From positions 186,001 to 250,000 of the forward strand of contig NZ_JACHHW010000001.1 in the NCBI RefSeq assembly GCF_014202945.1: DNA of 64,000 nt, in the 5' to 3' direction. The notes beneath the pieces are model-generated. The model was not told the origin of the DNA, made no database searches, and saw only the letters and a program-made list of their open reading frames with translations. The position numbers and the translations under genes were made by a program. Source of the DNA: Zhongshania antarctica (GTDB taxonomy: Bacteria; Pseudomonadota; Gammaproteobacteria; Pseudomonadales; Spongiibacteraceae). The stretch's first letter is position 1, and every line of letters begins with the position of its first letter. Of the stretch, positions 9,461-18,114 are shown one piece after another.

Positions 9461-9580
9461 ATGCCGAACCCGATAACTGTTATTTTGAAACATTCAGGCT
9501 GACATTATTGCCACAATCATGCCAACTCAAATTGGTTAAAGCTGCCGTTGTCTGTCACAAGGCGACACCGCAATTCCATG

Positions 9581-9600
9581 GGGAAACAGGGGGAAACAGG
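9581..9600. repeat. Tandem duplication of a 10-bp unit
   Basis: GGGAAACAGG occurs twice in immediate succession between the cytochrome gene and apbE. It is too short to assign a role. It could be replication slippage or paired half-sites. Confidence 0.6.
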
Positions 9601-9637
9601 AAGCAGAATGGACTTTATTCGTATGACAAAATCTAAC

Positions 9638-10555
9638 TCAGGACTGCCATGGCCCTAGATCCCCGCCGGTTTGTCCGTTCGCCTGCACCCAGCAGTGAGG
9701 CAAGCCGAGTTCGTCTAGCCATGCTGGCGCTGCGATCACGCCCTTCAGCAGACCCACCGTGGCGGCCGTTCCGGCCAATAAACACAGCGGCGCCACGACA
9801 CTGAGTGATCGAAAGGTATTTTCCACCGGCCAGCCGCTACGGGGGTCAAGAATATGGCTGTAGCGCTTACCGGCTATCACCATAAAACGCTCATAATCGC
9901 CACTACTCGCCAAACCCCCGCTCTTTAACGGCACCACCAATTTCGCTTGGGTCGGCTGCTGAGGATCACGTATACCAATTTGCCAAGCACTACCGTCTGG
10001 GTGGGGCCCGAGCACCCGAATATCACCCCCTAAATCAACTAGGCCATGAGCAATACCCTGTTCGGCACAAACTCGTGCTGCGGCATCAACCGCATACTCT
10101 TTCGCAAATCCGCCAAAATCCAATTCCATACCAACCTGACTTAGCCGGACTTTGCCCGCGGTCAATTCAACCTTAGGCCAACCCAGCACCGCAACTAAGT
10201 TTGCCACCTCACGCTCGCTAGGGAGTTGTCCTGATTTAAAATTCCACGCCCGTCGCAACACCCCTGAACTTATATCAAATAAACCATCACTTTGCTGATA
10301 GGCGCTATCGGCGTACTGCAATAACGCGCTGGTCTCACTATCAATGGTGACGGCATCGCCGCCCGCCGCGCGATTTATTGCGCTCAACACACTGGTGTGA
10401 CGATACCGAGAATATTTTTGTTCTATGCGATCAACTTCGGCTATCGCGGCCTCAGCGGCGCGATCAGCGAAGCCTTGCGAAGTTGCATACAAGCGCAATT
10501 CACAGGGGCTCGCCATAGCGGTAAAGGGAAATAAAAAAAGGTGTAATTCTGCCAC
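9638..10555 (-). CDS. apbE: ApbE-family FAD:protein FMN transferase
   Basis: Transfers FMN from FAD to a Ser/Thr of a target protein. The 305-residue protein has the ApbE core FTAMASPCELRL at residues 12-23, a central MELDFGGFAKEYAVD and DLGGDIRVLG, and the C-terminal GLASSGDYERF and RYSHILDPRSGWPV. No signal peptide or lipobox precedes the core, whereas many ApbE proteins are periplasmic lipoproteins. It starts 1 bp after the DUF3570 stop as the last gene of a four-gene operon. Its substrate is presumably encoded in that operon or acts with it. Confidence 0.9.
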   Translation of the reverse strand: MAELHLFLFPFTAMASPCELRLYATSQGFADRAAEAAIAEVDRIEQKYSRYRHTSVLSAINRAAGGDAVTIDSETSALLQYADSAYQQSDGLFDISSGVLRRAWNFKSGQLPSEREVANLVAVLGWPKVELTAGKVRLSQVGMELDFGGFAKEYAVDAAARVCAEQGIAHGLVDLGGDIRVLGPHPDGSAWQIGIRDPQQPTQAKLVVPLKSGGLASSGDYERFMVIAGKRYSHILDPRSGWPVENTFRSLSVVAPLCLLAGTAATVGLLKGVIAAPAWLDELGLPHCWVQANGQTGGDLGPWQS

Positions 10556-10556
10556 G

Positions 10557-11768
10557 CTATAAATGTAGTTTCAGGCCAAGGGATAAAATATCAAACTCGA
10601 CTAAACCTGGGTTTTCCACCCCGACGTCGTCCAGCGCCAGGCTCGCCGCGGCGCGATAACTTTCCCATTCCACGTTTGTAGAAAACTCACCCCAGTTACG
10701 CTCCAAGCGAAGTCGAAAACTTAGAGCGCCGTAGGGTGACAACCGGTAGTCGCTAGAAGCGTAGCCATCGCTGCGCGCATTGTAAAAAAACGGTCCATAA
10801 AAATACGCCTGAGATTGGCTGTAATAACGCAGCGAAGGCGTCAACTGCCAGTTGTCGCCCAAGTTCTGATACCAAGCTAAATCAACGGTATGGGAGCTGA
10901 TGTCCCAGTCATCGTCAAAAAACCGGTAATCCACATGCAGAGCAGCTCTCACCGCGGGTAGGTAGTGACGCATACGCACGTTCAATACCAATTGCTGCCG
11001 TTCATTGGGTCGCGCATCAGCAACGGTATTGCTCAGATCCGCCCGCCACACTTTCTTATAGGGGTCAGATAAATAGCCGTCATTCGTCACCATACTGAGG
11101 CTGCCCTGCACTACGGTATTGGCATTTAAGACCTGCGCCACGGCAACAAACGCCGTTGTGCTGCTGCGGCTAGCGCTATCGATACGGTCTGGCATCTCAG
11201 GGTCAGTTGGCTCAATCTCGTCGTCGCTAAAACCAAGGCCAGCCGTCAACGTCAATTCCCGCGCGGGAATCTCTATACTACCCTCTACGCCCATATTCAC
11301 TGCTTGGTAATCATTTTCAGTTGAGTAACCCAACAAAACCTTGGCAGCATGCTGGGAAGAAAAATAATGGCCAAGGCTAGCCTGTATATCTTTGCGCTCT
11401 TCTTCAATACTCGCCCCGCTCATAACCTGCACGGGGCCATTACCGCTAGTGCCCGGCATAATAAACCACGGCGAGGCACCACTCATGGTTTCGTAACTAA
11501 AGTCTACCGCTAGGTCCGAGGCGCGACCAAGAGGCGATATAAAGCGGAGCTGATGGGTGTCAATCTCGTAACGCGAAGCAGAGCCAGCGGCTAATTTGCT
11601 GCGTTCAATATCCGCTTCGCGGTAGGCGGAAGCTTTGTAGCCTAGTTCAGCCTCGGCAATCGGCGCCGCGGCCTGAGCCGTGCTCACGATACCCGGAATC
11701 GCTAGGGCTGCTGCGCTAAGCGCCATGAATGCGCTAGCCCCTTGGCCGCGCGCATTTTTTTGCTTCAT
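10557..11768 (-). CDS. DUF3570 outer-membrane beta-barrel protein
   Basis: Exported protein of 403 residues with a signal peptide ending near AQA (about residue 33). The mature part alternates hydrophobic and polar residues, is rich in Tyr, Trp and Arg, and ends in a hydrophobic beta strand (GLKLHL), all consistent with an outer-membrane barrel. I recognise it as DUF3570 from its length and its neighbours DUF4266, TlpA and ApbE. The function of the family is not established. It could be a channel or an anchor for the partner lipoprotein. Confidence 0.8.
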   Translation of the reverse strand: MKQKNARGQGASAFMALSAAALAIPGIVSTAQAAAPIAEAELGYKASAYREADIERSKLAAGSASRYEIDTHQLRFISPLGRASDLAVDFSYETMSGASPWFIMPGTSGNGPVQVMSGASIEEERKDIQASLGHYFSSQHAAKVLLGYSTENDYQAVNMGVEGSIEIPARELTLTAGLGFSDDEIEPTDPEMPDRIDSASRSSTTAFVAVAQVLNANTVVQGSLSMVTNDGYLSDPYKKVWRADLSNTVADARPNERQQLVLNVRMRHYLPAVRAALHVDYRFFDDDWDISSHTVDLAWYQNLGDNWQLTPSLRYYSQSQAYFYGPFFYNARSDGYASSDYRLSPYGALSFRLRLERNWGEFSTNVEWESYRAAASLALDDVGVENPGLVEFDILSLGLKLHL

Positions 11769-11801
11769 AAATATGGCCTCATAAGATTCACGCTAAGACG
11801 T

Positions 11802-12014
11802 TTAATTGCAGCCACAGCCACCACCACCGGCGCTGGCAGCCCCGCTGCTAGCCTCTTTACTGAAGTAGACATGATTGCGCTGGCTGGCGCTCAAGCTATC
11901 AGGATCCCAGGCCATTTCGGGCCGGGCCAAATAACCACGATCCCACGCTTGCAAGGGCTCTACTGCACAGGCCGAGAGCAATAGCGCTGTTACAAAAAGG
12001 AATAGCAATTTCAT
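11802..12014 (-). CDS. DUF4266 small lipoprotein with C-terminal Gly-Cys tail
   Basis: Seventy-residue lipoprotein. A signal peptide with lipobox LLSAC gives the lipidated Cys16. The mature part has the motif AWDRGYLARPEMAW and ends in GGGGCGCN (Cys67 and Cys69). The start codon overlaps the TlpA stop (ATGA at 12011-12014), so translation is probably coupled. The free CGC tail beside a thioredoxin suggests redox chemistry or metal binding. A Ser-rich SSGAASAG segment just before the tail could be considered as an ApbE target, but it does not match the usual SGA[ST] pattern exactly. The function is unknown. Confidence 0.8.
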   Translation of the reverse strand: MKLLFLFVTALLLSACAVEPLQAWDRGYLARPEMAWDPDSLSASQRNHVYFSKEASSGAASAGGGGCGCN

Positions 12015-12514
12015 GATTTTTCCTCGGCCAACAAGGCCAGCACAATTTCTCTTAGGCGAGCCCCATCACCGGGCCGAAAGCCCTCGTGAACATGGCGGAC
12101 AACACCCTGGCGATCAATGAGATACGCACTCGGCATGCCCTTTAGCCCGAAAAGCTTCGGCAATTCCTGCTCGGCATCATAAATTAAGGGGTAGCTGACA
12201 GGCCGAGATTGCAAAAACCGCTTTGCATCGCGGATATCGGCGTCCACATTCACCGCCAATACCATAAAACCTTGGGAATTGAACTCTTGATACAGGCCTT
12301 CTAAGGTCGGCAAGGACGCGCGACAAGGGCCGCACCAAGAGGCCCAAAAATCCAAATACACCAATTGACCGTGAAAATCAGCCAGCTGAATTTTGTGTAC
12401 AGCGCCCAACGCCGGCGCAGAAAAATTCGGCGCTTTTTCACCGACCTGCAAAGCCAGTGCCGATTGCAAAAAAAGTCCCACAAAAGCCAGTGCCAAGGCG
12501 ACGCTACGCAGCAT
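12011..12514 (-). CDS. TlpA-like periplasmic thioredoxin
   Basis: Periplasmic thiol-disulfide oxidoreductase of 167 residues. The signal peptide ends around SALA (residue 21). The thioredoxin motif WCGPC is at residues 60-64, and the cis-Pro region (GLKGMPSAYLID) is near residue 135. It is the first gene of the operon leading to DUF4266, DUF3570 and apbE. A reducing role toward the two C-terminal cysteines of the DUF4266 protein, or toward a haem or flavin partner, is inferred from this order. Confidence 0.9.
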   Translation of the reverse strand: MLRSVALALAFVGLFLQSALALQVGEKAPNFSAPALGAVHKIQLADFHGQLVYLDFWASWCGPCRASLPTLEGLYQEFNSQGFMVLAVNVDADIRDAKRFLQSRPVSYPLIYDAEQELPKLFGLKGMPSAYLIDRQGVVRHVHEGFRPGDGARLREIVLALLAEEKS

Positions 12515-12658
12515 ACTGCTACCCCGCTTATCATTATTGTAAAGCCAGTATAAGCGAACATAGCGCGCCGCGCCGCCATTGTTATTGTTCTTTGCCGCCC
12601 TGCGCTGCTTTAAGCCGCCACTTTCTATTTGGCGACTTAAAGCCGTAAGCTTTACTCG

Positions 12659-14806
12659 CTAGGCAAACAACTCCCCTTTTTCGGCCTTATCGAGCAGCAC
12701 TTGCGGTGGCTCAAAGCGCTCACCGTATTTCTCGGCGAGCACGGCAAGGCGAGTAGCGAATTTTTTCAGGCCGTAGGTATTAATGAACTGCAGGACACCT
12801 CCGGTATGGGGCGGAAAGCCAATCCCCATGATCGAGCCAATATTGGCGTCGGCCACGTTATTCATTACACCTTCTTGATAGCAACGCAGCGATTCCACAA
12901 TCTGGCGAAACAAGAGCCGATCTTTAATATCATCGCTGGGCAGGCTAACAGCCTTGTTATAGTGCCAATTGTAAACTTCCGGCCAGAGGAATTTTTCACC
13001 GTCGGTAGGATACTCATAATAGCCGCCGCCGTGAAAACGACCTGCACGACCAAACTCGTCAATCATTCTTTTGGCCAAGCGGTAAGACGCCGTATCTACG
13101 GCATAATTATCACCTATACGCTTATCTAATTCGCGATTGGTTTCTATGGCCTTCACCGCTAGCTGCTGGCTAACTTCGTCCTGCACTGCCAATGGGCCAA
13201 CTGGCATACCAATGGCTTTACCTAGGTTTTCGATCACCACCGGATCAACACCTTCTTCAAACAGTAAAGCCCCCTCATCAATATAGGTAGCGAATACTCG
13301 AGAGGTAAAGAAGCCGCGAGAATCATTAACAACAATTGGGGTTTTCTTGATTTGCTGGCTGTAGTCAAAGGCCCGCGCCAAGGTTTCGTCGGAGGTTTTA
13401 TCGCCGACAATAATTTCCACCAGCGGCATTTTATCGACGGGAGAAAAGAAGTGAATGCCGATAAAATTTTCTGGTTTTATTGAAGGCTCGGCAAGCAAGG
13501 TGATTGGCAAGGTTGATGTGTTGGAGCCCCAAACACCATTCTCGGCCAACATGGGCTCTAATTCCTGAGTGATCTTATGTTTGAGATCAACATTTTCAAA
13601 CACCGCCTCAATAATTAGATCACAGCCGCGCAATGCATCGGCTTGTGCAGACGCAGTAATTAAATTTAACACAGCCAGCTTTTGCTCTTCGCTCATGCGG
13701 CCCTTGACCACGCGTTTGCTAAGTAATTTATCGGTGTAGGCCTTGCCTTTATCTGCAGCGTCCTGGCTTATATCCTTTAATACCACCTCAATCCCGGCCA
13801 TTGCCGAAACATAGGCGATGCCCTGCCCCATCATTCCCGCGCCTAAAATACCAACTTTTTTAATCTTAGACTTAGGCACCGCTTTCGGCCGGCTGCCACC
13901 GCCATTGACCTGATTCATTTGCAGAAAGAAACTCATCAAGTTTTTGGCACTGGGCTCGGTTAGCAAACTTATAAACGTGCGCGTCTCGACCAATTGCGCA
14001 GTATCAAAATCCAAACGCAGGGTACTGGCGATTACATCCAAAATCTTAATCGGCGCCGGCACAAGGCCCCGACTTTTCTGGAAAATCATGGGGTTCGCAC
14101 CCTGAATCATTTGCGAAATAGCCGGTTTACGCAGGTCACCACCAGGGATTTTAAAGCCCTTAATATCCCAAGGGTTCTGCGCTTCGGGGTTCGCCTTAAT
14201 CCAAAGCTTAGCCTTCGCCATCATGTCGTCTACGTCGCTGGCCAATTCATCGACAAAGCCATTACCCAGAGCTTTTTGGGCATTAAAACGAGTTCCCTCT
14301 AACAAGGGCATAATCGCTCGTTCAACACCAAACTTACTCACCAAACGCACCACACCGCCGCCGCCGGGCAACAGGCCCAAGCTTACTTCGGGCAGGCCGA
14401 GCTGCACCGTTTTACTGTCCAATGCAACGCGATAGTGACAGGCTAAACAAATTTCATAACCGCCGCCAAGCGCAGCGCCATTAATTGCCGCGACCACCGG
14501 TTTGCCAAGTTTTTCAAGTCGGCGCAGTTGTGATTTAATACTGAGATTGGTTTCGAACATGATACGTTCGTCATCGCCCGCCTCAATAGTCAACATACTT
14601 TTAATATCGCCACCGGCAAAAAAAGTGCTTTTGGCGGAGCTAATGATCACCCCAGCAATACTGTCGCGCTCAGCCTCAAGGCGATCGACGGTCGCACCCA
14701 TTAAGTTGAGGTATTCGTCGTTCATCGCATTTACCGGGCCACTCATGTCCATAGTGACGGTTACGATATTGTCGCTGTCTTTTTGATAATCAAATGTGCC
14801 TGTCAT
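12659..14806 (-). CDS. Beta-oxidation multifunctional enzyme (enoyl-CoA hydratase/3-hydroxyacyl-CoA dehydrogenase)
   Basis: FadB/FadJ-family enzyme of about 715 residues that hydrates enoyl-CoA and oxidises the 3-hydroxyacyl-CoA with NAD. The N-terminal crotonase domain has INGAALGGGYEICLACHYR and the oxyanion/catalytic stretch GLPEVSLGLLPGGGG. The central Rossmann motif is GAGMMGQGIAYVSAM, and HFFSPVDKMPLVEII holds the catalytic His. The frame opens at 14899, but ATG 14806 is preceded by AGGATGA and gives the usual N-terminus. It follows the thiolase by 99 bp on the same strand, which makes a fadIJ-like pair. Confidence 0.93.
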   Translation of the reverse strand: MTGTFDYQKDSDNIVTVTMDMSGPVNAMNDEYLNLMGATVDRLEAERDSIAGVIISSAKSTFFAGGDIKSMLTIEAGDDERIMFETNLSIKSQLRRLEKLGKPVVAAINGAALGGGYEICLACHYRVALDSKTVQLGLPEVSLGLLPGGGGVVRLVSKFGVERAIMPLLEGTRFNAQKALGNGFVDELASDVDDMMAKAKLWIKANPEAQNPWDIKGFKIPGGDLRKPAISQMIQGANPMIFQKSRGLVPAPIKILDVIASTLRLDFDTAQLVETRTFISLLTEPSAKNLMSFFLQMNQVNGGGSRPKAVPKSKIKKVGILGAGMMGQGIAYVSAMAGIEVVLKDISQDAADKGKAYTDKLLSKRVVKGRMSEEQKLAVLNLITASAQADALRGCDLIIEAVFENVDLKHKITQELEPMLAENGVWGSNTSTLPITLLAEPSIKPENFIGIHFFSPVDKMPLVEIIVGDKTSDETLARAFDYSQQIKKTPIVVNDSRGFFTSRVFATYIDEGALLFEEGVDPVVIENLGKAIGMPVGPLAVQDEVSQQLAVKAIETNRELDKRIGDNYAVDTASYRLAKRMIDEFGRAGRFHGGGYYEYPTDGEKFLWPEVYNWHYNKAVSLPSDDIKDRLLFRQIVESLRCYQEGVMNNVADANIGSIMGIGFPPHTGGVLQFINTYGLKKFATRLAVLAEKYGERFEPPQVLLDKAEKGELFA

Positions 14807-14905
14807 TGCTATTTCATCCTGTCTAATTTGCTCAGGGCTTAAACCGCGAATTCGAGATACCGGCCTATGGCCACGTACATCTCTTGTCTTTTGCAGCAAG
14901 CCGAA

Positions 14906-16114
14906 TTAAAGGCGTTCAATAATTGTTGCGATGCCCATACCGCCGCCCACACACAGAGTAACCAAGCCAAAGCGCTTATCGCGGCGCTCCAATTCATCGA
15001 GAACCGTGCCCACCAGCATGCCACCAGTCGCACCCAGTGGGTGACCCATTGCAATCGAACCGCCATTTACATTTATTTTTTCCCAAGGAATATTGGTGTC
15101 TTGTTGAAAGCGCAGCGCGACTGAGGCAAAGGCCTCATTAATCTCAACCAAATCGATATCTTCGATTTTCATTCCCGCTTTCTTCAACACCTTCCATGTC
15201 GCAGGTGCCGGGCCGGTGAGCATGATTGTAGGTTCTGTTCCGGTCACGGCTGTGGCCACGATACGACCACGGGCTTTAAGCCCTATTTTTTGGCCTGCGG
15301 CAGCGCTGCCTATAAGTACCGCCGACGCACCGTCGACAATACCCGAGGAGTTACCCGCATGATGGACATGATTTACTTTAGCCACTTGGGGGTATTTGCT
15401 TATAGCGATATCATCAAAACCCATGCCGCCCATCATGGTAAAAGACGGCCGCAAACTGGCTAGGCTTTCGATAGTCGTACCCGGTTTTATAAAATCATCA
15501 CGCTGTAAAATCGTCATGCCATTAACATCTTTTACCGGTAAAACTGAGCGGTCAAAATAACCTGCATCCCGCGCTGCAGCCGCCTTAGCTTGAGAGCCAA
15601 CTGCAAATTCGTCGAGGGTAGTTCGACTGAAACCGGCTAGCGTCGCGATGAGATCCGCGCCAATGCCTTGCGGCACAAATGCCGTGTCGGTGGCGATTTG
15701 CGGATCTTCAGCCCAAGCACCGCCGCTGCTGCCCATCGCCACGCGGGACATACATTCAACACCACCCGCTACGACTAACTCTTCCCAGCCCGAGGCTATT
15801 TTCATCGCCGCCAAATTAACCGCCTCAAGACCCGATGCACAAAAGCGATCTAGCTGCACACCAGCGACAGACTCGGCCCACCCGGCCTTGAGAACCGCTG
15901 TTTTAGCAACACACGCGCCCTGCTCACCCACGGGGGTAACGCACCCAATCACCACGTCATCAACTAAACTGGTATCAATATCATGGCGATCACGTAAACC
16001 ATTTAACAGGCCTGCCAATAAATCCACCGGTTTTACCTGACTTAAGGGCGACCCCATTTTCCCCTTCGCCCTTGGTGTGCGCACGGCGTCGTATATATAA
16101 GCTGTGTTACTCAT
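14906..16114 (-). CDS. Acetyl-CoA C-acyltransferase (thiolase)
   Basis: Cleaves 3-ketoacyl-CoA with CoA, the last step of beta-oxidation. The 402-residue protein has the nucleophile region [11 protein letters not shown] near residue 90, [11 protein letters not shown] and [15 protein letters not shown] with catalytic histidines, and the C-terminal cysteine in [11 protein letters not shown]. The open frame extends to 16360, but residues before [14 protein letters not shown] have no thiolase character, so ATG 16114 is the start. GGGA lies about 8 nt upstream. It is probably cotranscribed with the downstream multifunctional enzyme. Confidence 0.94.
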   Translation of the reverse strand: MSNTAYIYDAVRTPRAKGKMGSPLSQVKPVDLLAGLLNGLRDRHDIDTSLVDDVVIGCVTPVGEQGACVAKTAVLKAGWAESVAGVQLDRFCASGLEAVNLAAMKIASGWEELVVAGGVECMSRVAMGSSGGAWAEDPQIATDTAFVPQGIGADLIATLAGFSRTTLDEFAVGSQAKAAAARDAGYFDRSVLPVKDVNGMTILQRDDFIKPGTTIESLASLRPSFTMMGGMGFDDIAISKYPQVAKVNHVHHAGNSSGIVDGASAVLIGSAAAGQKIGLKARGRIVATAVTGTEPTIMLTGPAPATWKVLKKAGMKIEDIDLVEINEAFASVALRFQQDTNIPWEKINVNGGSIAMGHPLGATGGMLVGTVLDELERRDKRFGLVTLCVGGGMGIATIIERL

Positions 16115-16470
16115 GTTAGCGTCCCATTTATGTAGCGATTTTTGACATGGTGTAAAAGTACATAAGATTGCCCCCCTCTCAGTGTAATGACAATGATATG
16201 CCATGACAGCAGATAGACATTTAGTTACAAAGTTTTCCGTTTTAAACCACGCCCGCGAACTCAATGGCACACAGAGCAATTTGACGGCAGCTGGGGAACA
16301 AGCTAAATATGGCCGACTAAGCCGAGAAAAACCGCGGACTTTATTGTCTTCAGCCGCCACTAATTCCTCCGCCGCAGCTCAAACGTGTCAGCTAGGGCTG
16401 GGCATAGCTCACGTTGCGATTTAAAGTAGATCGTAATAAAAGCAATGGCGCTTTACGGAGACAGACAGGC
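16115..16470. other. Divergent promoter region, thiolase/ligase
   Basis: 356 bp separate the minus-strand thiolase from the plus-strand ligase. Promoters for both must be here. I see no clear palindromic FadR- or PsrA-type operator and no strong sigma-70 pair. Short open frames in the region have no protein-like character. ACGGAG at 16455-16460 is the likely ribosome site for the ligase. Confidence 0.4.
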
Positions 16471-18033
16471 ATGCTGATACATCAATTTTTCGACTACCAC
16501 AGCCAACGAAACCCCGAGCAAGCGTGCTTGTTATTTCAAGGACAAACTCTTAGCTACGCTGCGATTGCCGCGGAGTCACTACGTATTGCCAATGGCCTAC
16601 GCACCCAAGGTATTGCGAGTAATGACCGGGTTGCCATTCTCTGTGAAAACTGTCCCGAAGTTTTAGCTATCGTTATTGCATGCAGTCGTATCGAGGCAGT
16701 GGCCGTGCCACTAAATTACCGTCTGGCGGCGCCGGAAGTTGCCTATATTCTGAATGACGCAAAAGCTAAAATTTTATTCGCCCCCGACATGGCGCTAGTC
16801 GACTTACTCGGTAAATTACGGCCACTGGCTGACGCGGCTCTACCCGTTATTGCGGCGAGCGCGGATGGTGTCGAAAATTGGCAGCACTGGCTTAGTAAAT
16901 GCGCCAGTACGCCGGTTCTCGGCGACGATATCAGCGCCGATGCTGGGATACTTCAGCTGTATACCAGCGGCACCACTGGCAAACCTAAGGGCGTTGTCAC
17001 CAGTCAGCGCAATATCTTTGCCCTGTACACGTCGGCTTCGACCTCACTGAAAAATAAAGCTGGGCCAGGAACTCGCGATTTGGTTTGCGCACCGAATTTT
17101 CATATTGGTGGCATTGGCACACTGCTGTTACCAATTCTTGCCGGCGCGACGGTGGTATTACACGCCAGTTTTAATCCGATGGCTGTGGTTGACGATTTAG
17201 AAAATCATAAGATTGACAATATGTTTATTGTGCCCGCCATGATCATGGCCATACTCGACTACGTACCCAATGTTGAGCAGCGCGATTTCGGCTCCCTGCG
17301 CCAACTGCTGTACGGCGCCTCCCCTATTAGCACCGGTCTGCTAGAACGCGCACTAAAAATATTCAAATGTGACTTTTATCAATGCTATGGCATGACTGAA
17401 ACCACCGGCACCATTGTGTCCCTCTCGCCGGAAGACCACAGCCGAGCGCTGAACGGCCAGCCTGAGCTGTTACAGTCTTGTGGTCGGCCCCAAGCCGGCG
17501 TTGAAGTTAAGGTTGTCGACACCAGCGGCAACACCCTCGCCTGCGGCGAAACGGGTGAGCTCTTAGTTCGCTCCGAAGCAAATATGCTGCGCTATTACAA
17601 TCGTGAAGCCGCCACCGCCGAAACATTGCAGGACGGCTGGATACACACTGGCGACTCGGCGATTATTGATGAACACGGCTACATTTTTTTACGTGACCGC
17701 ATTAAAGACATGATCGTCAGCGGCGGTGAAAACATCTACCCCATCGAAATTGAAAACGTGCTAAGCCAACACCCCGCCGTCGGCGATGTTGCTGTGGTTG
17801 GTGTGCCTTGTGCTAAATTCGGCGAGGCGCCACTCGCTTGTATTGTGTTAAAACCCGAGCAGAGTTTGAGCGAACAGGAAATGGTCGACTTTTGTCGCGA
17901 GCAATTGGCCGGCTATAAAATACCCCGCCAGCTAAAAATCTTTGAGGTGCTGCCCCGCAACCCTTCAGGCAAACTACTGAAAAAGGATTTACGCGCGCCG
18001 TTTTGGGCAGATCATGAACGCGGTATAAATTAG
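16471..18033 (+). CDS. Acyl-CoA ligase (AMP-forming, ANL superfamily), copy 2
   Basis: Paralogue of the ligase at 2024, with the same start (MLIHQ) and similar sequence throughout. It has YTSGTTGKPKGV near residue 160, YGASPIS near residue 285, RDRIKDMIVSGGENIYP, and the catalytic lysine in NPSGKLLKKDL. The frame is open from 16414, but homology favours ATG 16471. Its divergent partner is the thiolase operon, so it may supply acyl-CoA for that pathway. Substrate specificity probably differs from copy 1, because the variable regions between the motifs diverge. Confidence 0.92.
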   Translation: MLIHQFFDYHSQRNPEQACLLFQGQTLSYAAIAAESLRIANGLRTQGIASNDRVAILCENCPEVLAIVIACSRIEAVAVPLNYRLAAPEVAYILNDAKAKILFAPDMALVDLLGKLRPLADAALPVIAASADGVENWQHWLSKCASTPVLGDDISADAGILQLYTSGTTGKPKGVVTSQRNIFALYTSASTSLKNKAGPGTRDLVCAPNFHIGGIGTLLLPILAGATVVLHASFNPMAVVDDLENHKIDNMFIVPAMIMAILDYVPNVEQRDFGSLRQLLYGASPISTGLLERALKIFKCDFYQCYGMTETTGTIVSLSPEDHSRALNGQPELLQSCGRPQAGVEVKVVDTSGNTLACGETGELLVRSEANMLRYYNREAATAETLQDGWIHTGDSAIIDEHGYIFLRDRIKDMIVSGGENIYPIEIENVLSQHPAVGDVAVVGVPCAKFGEAPLACIVLKPEQSLSEQEMVDFCREQLAGYKIPRQLKIFEVLPRNPSGKLLKKDLRAPFWADHERGIN

Positions 18034-18114
18034 TTATCAAAATAAAAATGAAATAGTACAAGGCAAAAAAGGTCACTCCGCCCCAGAAGGGCACGCGGCT
18101 GGCTAAGCAATAGT

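Noticed and set aside
16203-16424. 73-codon frame between thiolase and ligase
   Set aside because: Composition is not protein-like and there is no ribosome site. It occupies the divergent promoter region.
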